Source: Tricholomella constricta (taxonomy: Eukaryota > Basidiomycota > Agaricomycetes > Agaricales > Lyophyllaceae). Taken from it: a DNA stretch of 64,000 nucleotides. The DNA lies in NCBI GenBank assembly GCA_013368375.1, contig JAACJP010000039.1, positions 248,001-312,000 on the forward strand, read 5' to 3'. Position numbers and translations under genes: made by a program. Under the pieces are notes generated by a model. It saw only the letters and a list, made by a program, of their open reading frames with translations. It was not told the origin of the DNA and searched no databases. Positions 11,600 to 19,300 of the stretch are shown piece by piece (position 1 is the first letter of the stretch; every line of letters begins with the position of its first letter).

Positions 11600-12360
11600 T
11601 CCAGGGCGGCATAGTTGAGCAGGTCGACTGGGCAGGATCCACCAGCAGTTTTCATACTCCATGCACGCTGCTAGAGTTGGGCGCCTGTACGTCGCATAAG
11701 CAACGATAACTTTGGCTGAAATAAACAGCGTCAGCAAACGGTGCGGCGGAAGATGAAGGCTTACGTTGAAAACTAAGGCCGCGGGCGACCGTACGTTGCG
11801 TACGCAACGGCAACCGTGGCTAATAGAAACAACATGAGTAAACGGCACACCAGAATGCAAAGACTTACCTTGAAAACCTAAGCGCACGGGTGCGCGCCGC
11901 ATTCGTGATGATGACTATGGCTGGCAGAAATAGGGTCAGTAAAGGGGGGGGCCGAAGACAAATACTTATGCTAAAGATATAATGGCATGGGCGCAGGTAT
12001 GTCGCATGAGCAACAACAACCTCGGCTGACAGAAACAACGTCAGTAAGCGGCACGTCAGAACGCGAAGACTTGCTTCACAAATATAAGGGCATGGGTAGT
12101 ACGTCGGGTGACCATGGCTCAAAAGAAAAGCATTAGTAAATTGCGCGTCAGAACGCGAGAACTTACGTTGGATGTAGTCCATGTACGCGCTTCCTCAGTA
12201 GTTTAGGTATAAGATCTGTAACCTTGGGTATCAGCCGATGACGTGGCAGTTGCTTGAAACACACCTTTCGGACCCAAGCCACACCGATAATGAAGGCGCG
12301 CGTGCCGAAACTTGACGGCGTAATTTCAGCCCCCTCCCGAGGCGCCGTCCCGAGGTCCAT
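11600..12360 (-). pseudogene. Gene-like locus built from repeated exon-intron units
   Basis: On the minus strand an ATG at 12360 opens a 65-codon frame ending '..RVHGLHPT' at a good donor (GTAAGT, 12,165). Downstream come about five units of roughly 100 bp. Each has a ~50-nt exon-like segment with the pattern V-x-V-A-x-A-T-x-x-R-P ('VVVAHATYLRP', 'VAVAYATYGRP', 'VIVAYATYRRP'), then a ~50-nt intron-like segment starting GTAAGT/GTAAGC and ending with a branch-like TACTNA and CAG. Some units carry in-frame stops and one lost its GT donor, so the whole no longer reads through. No known protein was recognised. It looks like tandem duplication of an exon with its intron, now decaying. Confidence 0.55.
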
Positions 12361-12759
12361 CCTACTCCAGTCTTGCTGAGAACTAGATAATGAAGTGGGG
12401 GAGGAATAACGACTGAGTGGATGTCAAAGAAGGGGGGGGTCAGAGTCTAAGCAAGACGGTGGCTCCCTACGAGAGTTGGACTCGCAAGGCGCTGCTAGGC
12501 ACGGCCACCGTTTCTCTGTGCTGCAACATCGTGGTCATGGGTAGGAAGTTGAACTTTGAGTCCCTCGCCTTCAGAACACCACGTCACGTGACCGTTTCAC
12601 GGTCACACAGTGACATTGTTGATCAACACTGTAAGTTGTAGCCCTTCACAAGAAATTTCCAGTGTTACTTGTAGAAAACGCCGTATGTCTGAGCCGAACC
12701 CCCATCCATTCACGTACTAATTTGCTTTGACCTACAGTGCAAGGTGAGTTACAAGATTC

Positions 12760-13500
12760 TTGAGTATACAAGTATTATCCGAACGTTGCGATAGCTTTAC
12801 CATTACATCAACACCGACCTCGTCCATAACAAGCAGCGTCAGCACCCAAGCCGCCTTCACGGGCGCCTTCACGTTCGTCGGCCTCCTCGGCCTCTTCCCT
12901 GCCACCGGATTGAGTTTTGGGTCTCGCCCATTGCTCGTCGTGCGATCCAAGGAGAACCTCTGGCTGTGCTTGACCTGTGCTTCTCTTCGATGTTGGCGTC
13001 AGCAATTTGGTGGGCTGGGTGGCAACGGGCACGGTTTGGCACATATCTAGTCAACGGGGCATGGCGGCAGTGTCAAGCTGGGAGCGATCACGCCTGAGGG
13101 AAGCACTGGTAAGCATTCTTTCCCACTTTCCTATCCCACCTGCCTAATGTTCTGTGGAATCTTAGACGAAGCTCTGGAGTACGTGCGTCCCTCGTGTGCA
13201 AAAGGAGTGCATGCGCTCAGGTCAGCGCTCCTTCACTTTCCTTTTCGCGCGCTGTCTTCTGATGGTGTCGTATCCAGACAGACAAAGTTTGCGTCCTTCC
13301 CGGAGGTGTTGGTCGTGCACGCGAAGAAATTCCAGCTCGTAAATTGGGTACCTTCAAAGCTCGGTGTGTCCCCCCCCTCTTCGTTCCCCCATCCCTCCCA
13401 AAATGAGAATCACTCAGCCCACCCGAACGACCAGACATCCCCGTCATCCTGCCCCCCAACGACGTCCGTGAGTTCAGTGAACCCCACCTCGGACGCGGAT
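12760..13500 (+). pseudogene. UBP14-like ubiquitin hydrolase fragment
   Basis: Pieces of a UBP14/USP5-type deubiquitinase are recognisable in order: the zinc-finger UBP segment 'ENLWLCLTCASLRC' with 'QQFGGLGGNGHGLAHI' (12,950-13,047), 'VKLGAITPEGST' (about 13,080), 'EALEYVRPSCAKGVHALR' (about 13,170), then the catalytic-domain segment 'TKFASFPEVLVVHAKKFQLV' with 'NWVPSKLG' (13,284-13,364) and 'VILPPNDVREFSE' (about 13,446). In the intact enzyme several hundred residues separate the zinc finger from the last segments; here only about 230 bp do, so the copy is internally deleted. A stop also follows 'GHGLAHI'. Non-functional. It runs directly into aldehyde dehydrogenase sequence. Confidence 0.7.
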
Positions 13501-13502
13501 TA

Positions 13503-14188
13503 CACGCTTCCGAGACAGAGCTCCCCCACGAGGCGCCTCGTACGTGCTTCCCCCCACCGTTCTCCTCATTTACTGATTGAAAAACGTCCAGCAGGCAGAA
13601 CTACGCAAGACGTTGATCGACGACTCCACTCACGACGCTCAAGCTCGCAGAATTCAGGTGGCAGGTTTCCCTGCCGGCGTTGTCAACATTGTCAAAGGCT
13701 TTGGTCAGTGCACCTCGTCCTACACCCCCTTTCGTGGCTAACTCTTTCGCGTCACAGGCAATACAGTCGGCGCCGCTATGGCTTTACACGCAGATTTTGC
13801 AAAAAAGTTTTCCTGGACAGCACGGCGGTCGGGCGCACCATCATGCACGCTTCCGAGACAGAGCTCCCCCACGAGGCGCCTCGTACGTGCTTCCCCCCAC
13901 CGTTCTCCTCATTTACTGATTGAAAAACGTCCAGCAGGCAGAACTACGCAAGACGTTGATCGACGACTCCACTCACGACGCTCAAGCTCGCAGAATTCAG
14001 GTGGCAGGTTTCCCTGCCGGCGTTGTCAACATTGTCAAAGGCTTTGGTCAGTGCACCTCGTCCTACACCCCCTTTCGTGGCTAACTCTTTCGCGTCACAG
14101 GCAATACAGTCGGCGCCGCTATGGCTTTACATGCAGATTTTGCAAAAAAGTTTTCCTGGACAGCACGGCGGTCGGGCGCACCATCATG
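13503..14188 (+). repeat. 343-bp tandem duplication
   Basis: Positions 13503-13845 and 13846-14188 are consecutive copies. By eye I see one difference (tacacgcag versus tacatgcag). The unit starts in UBP14-like sequence ('SETELPHEAP') and ends in aldehyde-dehydrogenase-like sequence, so it contains the junction between the two. Its length is not a multiple of three. Confidence 0.9.
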
Positions 14189-14550
14189 CGAGCATCGGGC
14201 GAGTGCAATCTCAAACCCGTCATGCTCGAGCCAGGCGGGAAGAGTCCCAACATCGTCTTGGCTGATGCGGATCTCGAGATGGCGGCGAAGTGGCCGATGC
14301 AGGAGTCTTGTGCGTAACCTGCAACGCCTCCAGCCTTCATCGGTTTTCTGATGGTACCCCGGGTTTTTGTTCCAGTTCTAGCGCGGGCGACTGTTTTCGT
14401 CGTCCTGGATCGAGGATCTTCGTCCAACACGAGATCTACGATGGTTCTTGAAGAAGCTCACTGAAATCGCCGATGGACTTGAAGGGGTCACTGGCGGAAA
14501 AGTGTTGGGGAATATGGGCAACTACGTATGTCGTGCTACTTCGACATTCT
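13600..14550 (+). pseudogene. Aldehyde dehydrogenase fragment
   Basis: Recognisable ALDH segments: 'QVAGFPAGVVNIVKGF' then, after an intron, 'GNTVGAAMALHADFAKK' (present twice because of the 343-bp duplication), 'TAVGRTIMRASGECNLKPVM' with 'LEPGGKSPNIVLADADLEM' (about 14,170-14,280) and 'RIFVQHEIYDGFLKKLTEI' (about 14,415-14,470). Defects: a one-base frame change at the A-run near 14,145, loss of the normal F-T-G-S-T motif (reads F-L-D-S-T), no clear catalytic cysteine motif, the duplication itself, and no N-terminal third. It is a pseudogene fragment joined to the UBP14 fragment. Such pairs of host-gene pieces are often produced by transposon capture (inference). Confidence 0.75.
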
Positions 14551-14559
14551 ATGAGGTCG

Positions 14560-15305
14560 TAATGAGGCGTTCTTTGACAGAGGTAGTTGAGGCCGCGGAC
14601 ATCGCGCAGTCTGGCCTCGCGGCGAGCTTATATCGACGGTTATGGACCGCTACATTCGCGTCGCCCATCATTCTACGCATCAGCACTGGGCTCAAGTCGC
14701 CCGTGCTCCGCACCACGTGCTTTCTATTCGTCGATTCTATTAATTTCTAACCATGTATACAACCTAACATACTGACAACTTTCCAGCGGCCTGCAAGCGG
14801 TCCTATTCTTCGTGAACAACAGCAACACCCTACACCCCGAAATTGACACTGCCGAATCCGCCGCGGACCACGGAGGCGGGGGGCGGGGCTGGCATTTGCC
14901 CGAGTCGGATATTGTGAGGCAGCAGGATGGAGGCGGAGGCGGAGGCGGAGGCGGAGGGAGGGGAGACGGGTGTTTGTTTGGTTTGGTGAGGAGTGGGAGC
15001 AGTAGCTCTGGGCGGCCCCAGCTGGGATCGGACGGGGAAAGGTATGGGAGGAGGGGGAGGGATTGGCTGACGGTGGCGAGTGAGACTGCGGTGCGGCAGG
15101 GGCATACGCTTTCGTCTGAGGATACTTGCACCCTAATATCTTATAGAAGATGTAATCTCGAGTACTAAATATGATGGCATCGTTCTACCTTGAGATGAGG
15201 CTTTTTTGTTTTGATACACTTGCTGGATCTGTTCAAGTCTGATTACACCTGTTTGGCTGATACTCGGGCTTAGTTTGGACCACTCACTTACTTGAATGCC
15301 ACGAC
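14560..15305. other. No gene recognised; GGAGGC microsatellite
   Basis: Contains an imperfect (GGAGGC)n run at about 14,926-14,968 that could form a G-quadruplex on the plus strand. The glycine-rich frame over it (14,812-15,168) looks like a product of the repeat and shows no domain. Confidence 0.5.
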
Positions 15306-16577
15306 ATGGATGACGTTGCTCGATTTCGTAACGCTTTTGTCAAGCATCTTTCCTCTCGTCTCTCTGCCCCCATTCAAGCTACTGCTGATCCCATAGCCAA
15401 TGCCGACCTCCAGAACTTATCAACTGTTTCAGCAAAAAATCGGATCAGAAGGCGTTCCGATAAACAAGATAGTGAGCATCGAGTGCTTCAAGTCATCTCA
15501 CGGGCATTGCTAAATCCAAGTGAGTATGATATTCGTCAATCTCTCCGTTGTCTCACTCTATGACTTAGTCTATCTCAGCTGGGACATTGAACACTACGCA
15601 GCCACATCACCTGCGACGAGACCCCAATTGTTCCATCACCGTGAGCTTGGCCACATTGATGCCCCCGCCACGATCGTTGACCGGTCGGGGATCATCGTTA
15701 TTTGGTATCTACCAAATATATTGCCCAGGAGAGTACAAGTATGTGCTGAATTGTCCCTGCCATCTTCTGCTCATCGTTTCTGCTCTAAGAGTCAACTTTT
15801 TGATGCCTCCACGTTGTTAAACGATCTTTTGAATGCAAGTGTCAAAAAGTCACGATCGTCCAGCTGGCGCTTGGCTGAGCATAGCTACCGTTACCCTCCT
15901 CTTTCTGAACCCACTGTCATGCCAGGTGCCGTGAATTTTTCATCAGGATGGTACGGAACAGGCCATTCGGTGCGTCTGTTTTAAAGAGTATGCGCTTGTC
16001 ATTTATGTGTTTTTCGCAATAGTCAAAGTCCAGCTCTCTAAAGCCATCCTTGAACCTCAGAGAGTTCGCTTCAGCTGAGGAGTGGCTTCAAGAGATCGCG
16101 CCCGCAGAAATCATTCTCAACAGCATCCTTTCCATCACCCACCCTCGTCTCTACGACGATGCCTCTTCAGCCTTATCCAAGATCCGAGAGCTACCCGAAA
16201 CTCAGGATATTGCTTCTTGCTGGCCTTCTGTGTATACGGGGATTTCAGTGATTGCCAATCGCCTCACTGTTCCCCACACGGATAGATTCAGCCGTGCCTG
16301 TTGGTATGACTCTCTTGCCAGCGTCGGCCCTTTCACGTCTGCTTACCTTGAGTTTCCTGACATCGGCCTCCGTCTGTCGTATCATCCCTGCACCGTCGTG
16401 AATCTATGCGGTAATATTCTCAGACATCAAATGATGGAGTGGGAGGGCGGCGAGCGTGTTTGCGTGGCGCATTACATGCGCAAGAACGTTCTGGATTTCC
16501 TTGAGTTGGGTGGATCTCGATGGGTCAGGCAGTCTGATTTTGAGGTATTGCACGGAGACCCGAGGTTTCGCACTTAG
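15306..16577 (+). CDS. TET/JBP-family 2-oxoglutarate Fe(II) dioxygenase
   Basis: Exons 15306-15523, 15579-15738, 15790-15969 and 16023-16577 join in phase to a 370-residue protein with no defect. The N-terminal part carries 'APATIVDRSGIIVIWYLPNI' and 'PGAVNFSSGWYGTGH', features I associate with fungal TET/JBP proteins. The catalytic double-stranded beta-helix follows: iron ligands H271 and D273 in 'VPHTDRFSRACWYDSLASVG', then 'LSYHPCTVVNLCG', distal H321 in 'ILRHQ', and R331, which should bind 2-oxoglutarate, in 'GGERVCVAHYMR'. Known family members oxidise 5-methylcytosine in DNA. In Agaricomycetes such genes are expanded and are often linked to KDZ transposons; no KDZ transposase is visible here. 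It lies just upstream of a Helitron, so capture by that element is possible. Substrate is inferred. Confidence 0.82.
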
Positions 16578-17084
16578 CGATCGTTACGATCTTTACGTAT
16601 CTTTGTGCGTTTTTTCAACCTCTAGAAATAATGAATATTTTTATTTCTCAGCTTCCTAAATACATATGAGGATCCGGATAGGGATCGCGCATACAGTTCC
16701 CATGTAATGTGTAGTAACGTAGCACCCCTTAATAGCTACTTTTACTTTGAACTAATGGCCAATGAAGCCTTCACCTGGAAGTATTGATGCAGTATTGACG
16801 CGCTTCAGGGTCATGTGATAAGAACAACCAACATTTTGGGCTTTGGAATTTGCGCTCTTCTCGACAGTCTATGTCTCCTTCAATGCTTACTCTGAGGGTT
16901 TTCGCCACCCTATGCGCCTTAGCCTTGCAGCTATATCTTATACGTGCCCAGTGCTACAAGTCATTGTTGTACGTTCGACAGTCCTTCTCTCTGATAGGTT
17001 TTCATAGCCTGACGTTCTGGCAGCTTTGAGTCGCGTGCCTCTGCCTACCTCTTCCCTTTCCATCACCAGCTAACAATCTTCAAG
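16578..17084. other. No gene recognised; between TET/JBP gene and Helitron
   Basis: Non-coding by inspection. The Helitron 5' terminus (expected to begin TC) may lie here but could not be placed. Confidence 0.35.
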
Positions 17085-17428
17085 GATGTCAAGGTATGTT
17101 CACTATTAATTGGGAGAGCTTTCTTGACCAACGTGTTTTTCTTCAGATTGCAGATGTCCGGAACGCTTCAAGTTCGGTGCCAAACCAAATCATCCCTGCC
17201 CACTTGGGGTACAAAATATGCATCATGCACCACAATGAGCCTTTGGCTTACCATGTCCATGAGCCTCTGGCTTGCCATCGATTTCATGAGCCTTTGGCTT
17301 ACTGCATTCCCTACGGGCCTTTCTACCGTATCCTGCACTCCTCGACATCCATCCCATATATATCTCGTACCTATTTTACTTCTCTACAATTCTCTGTTGG
17401 TCCATCTTGTTATGCGCTTTACGCCTAC

Positions 17429-17925
17429 TGTTAGGGGAACACCTGTTTGGTGATCACGTGACCATCCGATTCCTCGGACGAGCACGTGACCGACCGCTCC
17501 CCAGATGATCGCGATCCCGACCCCGACGCTCCGCCCCAAGCATCGGTGTACATACTTATAACTTCCTGTCGTTACTTCCCCTTCCAGCGCGCGCCCGATC
17601 CCGATTCCCGACATCCCGACGTCGGTCACCCGACCTCGTGCGCCTGCACCCTGAGCCACGAGGATCGGACAGCGTCGGGAACGTGTACATACACGCGCCG
17701 CTGCCCATCCGTTATCATTTACGTACCATACACCCCAGAGAGCCGGCCCTCAAGTAGTTACTCGTATATAGTCATCCTCCTGACATGGGGGAATCCTTTA
17801 CTCTATTCTCATTGGATTCCCCTCTGCCAGGTAGGTCTACTTACGTTCTCTCTAATCGTACATAATATAACATTGGATTCCCCTCTGCCAGCACGACTAA
17901 GCTCTGCGCTGAGGTCGCCCTAACA
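17429..17925 (+). repeat. 5' LTR of the Gypsy element
   Basis: 497 bp, begins TGTTA and ends TAACA. It contains a TATA box (17765-17770) and a probable transcription start about 30 bp downstream. It also contains two 21-bp direct repeats (17810-17830 and 17871-17891) whose ends form a GT..AG intron-like segment of 61 bp. Confidence 0.95.
17765..17809 (+). promoter_or_regulatory. LTR promoter: TATA box and probable transcript start
   Basis: TATATA at 17765-17770. About 30 bp downstream, 17798-17809 reads TTACTCTATTCT, the exact reverse complement of 17928-17939 just behind the LTR. A transcript starting at or near 17798 would begin with the sequence that pairs with the primer-binding site. 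The start position is inferred from spacing and pairing. Confidence 0.6.
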
Positions 17926-17927
17926 GC

Positions 17928-17939
17928 AGAATAGAGTAA
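17928..17939 (+). other. Putative self-priming primer-binding site
   Basis: AGAATAGAGTAA, two bases after the 5' LTR, pairs perfectly over 12 bases with the predicted 5' end of the element's own RNA (17798-17809). This is the arrangement of the yeast Tf1 element and its relatives, where the RNA 5' end, not a tRNA, primes minus-strand synthesis. No tRNA-like TGG binding site was seen here. Confidence 0.65.
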
Positions 17940-18052
17940 CTCTAGAAACCCGACGAAGCCGACCGATCCGCTTCCGCGCCGAAACACGCGTCTGCTACAC
18001 GCGACCGTCCAACGCGCGCTCGCCCCGATCGCCCGTCCAGTCCCGTTTCGAG

Positions 18053-19267
18053 ATGTCCGAATTTGGTGACATGTCGCAGCGACCGTTCTCTCCCTTCCTC
18101 ACGACGGAGGAGCGGTTGGCGAATATGGAAGCCACAATTTCGGCTCTCTCTGCCTCCAATACCTCCAACTCGGCCTCTATGGACCGCCTCTCCGCTCTTT
18201 TCGAAAAATTCATGTCGGGGACACCCCCCAATCCCACCCCCGCTGCTCCCGAAGCAGACACGACCCCCCCGCCGCCTGAGACGACCACCCCGCTGCCAGG
18301 CTCTCCGCGATCGGGATCGCACCACCTCCGACCGTCGCCCCCTCCCATTTACGACGGCGCCCGATCGGGCGGTCGCGCGTTCTTGAACGCCTGCAAGCTC
18401 TACTTCTCCTTGTGCGGGGGAAGTTTCGCCGACGACCACGCCCGAATAGTATGGGTGCTGTCGTACATGCAGCACGGGCGAGCCGCCGACTTCGTCAGTC
18501 GGGTGTTCCAGTTCGGAACCGCCAAGGACGTCTTTCCCGCCTGGAAGGACTTCGAAGACACCTTCCGTGGCGAGTTCTTCCTCTTCGACGAGGTCGCCGA
18601 TGCCGCGCTCATCCTGGAGTCGACGGCGTACTTCCAGAACGGTCGATCGATCGACGAGTACATCGACTCGTTCCGATCCCTGTGGGTCAAGGCGGGCTAC
18701 CCAGATGGGCGTCACCTGGTCCTCAAATTCCGTCGGGGAATGGACCCGAAGCTCTCGAGGCGACTCGGAAGCATCACCACGGGTCGCCCGCACGATGAGA
18801 AGATTGAGGAGTGGCTGAGGATCGCTCGTTCTCAAGACTTCATCATGAGGTCGGAGGACGACTTCCACCGTCGGATGGTCCCGACAAAGGCGCCCGACAG
18901 CCGCCCGCCCACCACCGCAGCTGCACGATGGGCGTTCGCTACTGCCCCCGCTCCCGCTCCCGCTCCCGCTCCCCCCGCCCCCCGCGCTCCTGCCGCACCA
19001 GCCCCCAGGCCGATCCCCCAGGGCATCCCAATGGACGTAGATCGGATGCGCGATCGAGTCGCGCCTGCCGACGACCACTGTTTTCGGTGCAAGAAAAAGG
19101 GTCACTACTCTCGTGACTGCCCTTTGCGCTGGGACGTGCGCCACATGCTCGATGATGAGCTGGAGGCGCTTATCATGGAACGTCTAGCTCGCAAGGACGC
19201 AGTCCCCGCCGACCCGACTCCATCGTCGGCCGACGCGACCGCCTCCGACGCCGAGGAGGGTTTTTAA
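18053..19267 (+). CDS. gag: Gag polyprotein of the Gypsy element
   Basis: 404 residues from ATG 18053 to TAA 19265-19267. The N-terminus has a short coiled-coil-like segment ('ERLANMEATISALSAS'), then a Pro/Thr-rich linker, the retrotransposon gag core (about residues 100-270: 'YDGARSGGRAFLNACKLYF', 'FLFDEVADAALILEST', 'DPKLSRRLGSI'), an Ala-Pro linker and one CCHC zinc knuckle 'CFRCKKKGHYSRDC' that should bind the RNA. It forms the virus-like particle shell. Pol follows in the -1 frame. A 400-codon antisense frame over this gene is a composition artefact. Confidence 0.95.
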   Translation: MSEFGDMSQRPFSPFLTTEERLANMEATISALSASNTSNSASMDRLSALFEKFMSGTPPNPTPAAPEADTTPPPPETTTPLPGSPRSGSHHLRPSPPPIYDGARSGGRAFLNACKLYFSLCGGSFADDHARIVWVLSYMQHGRAADFVSRVFQFGTAKDVFPAWKDFEDTFRGEFFLFDEVADAALILESTAYFQNGRSIDEYIDSFRSLWVKAGYPDGRHLVLKFRRGMDPKLSRRLGSITTGRPHDEKIEEWLRIARSQDFIMRSEDDFHRRMVPTKAPDSRPPTTAAARWAFATAPAPAPAPAPPAPRAPAAPAPRPIPQGIPMDVDRMRDRVAPADDHCFRCKKKGHYSRDCPLRWDVRHMLDDELEALIMERLARKDAVPADPTPSSADATASDAEEGF

Positions 19268-19300
19268 TTACACAACGGGTGGAACGTACGCCCCCGTTGT
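19258..19300 (+). promoter_or_regulatory. Probable -1 ribosomal frameshift signal at the gag stop
   Basis: The last gag codons are GAG GGT TTT TAA, giving the slippery heptamer G GGT TTT (19258-19264) directly before the stop. Slipping back one base reads GGG TTT TTA ATT and enters the pol frame, open to 23298. After a 7-base spacer, 19272-19279 (ACAACGGG) pairs perfectly with 19293-19300 (CCCGTTGT), an 8-bp stem with a 13-base loop. Heptamer, spacer and stem fit the standard signal. Function is inferred. Confidence 0.75.

Noticed and set aside
14812..15168. Glycine-rich protein of 118 residues
   Set aside because: Arises from the GGAGGC repeat; the opposite strand also gives low-complexity frames and there is no splice or domain support.
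15306..17084. KDZ transposase expected beside the TET/JBP gene
   Set aside because: I looked on both sides for long conserved transposase frames and found none; the neighbours are pseudogene pieces and a Helitron.
17942..19144. 400-codon open frame antisense to gag
   Set aside because: A shadow of the GC-rich gag gene; Arg/Gly-rich, no motif, and gag itself has clear domains.
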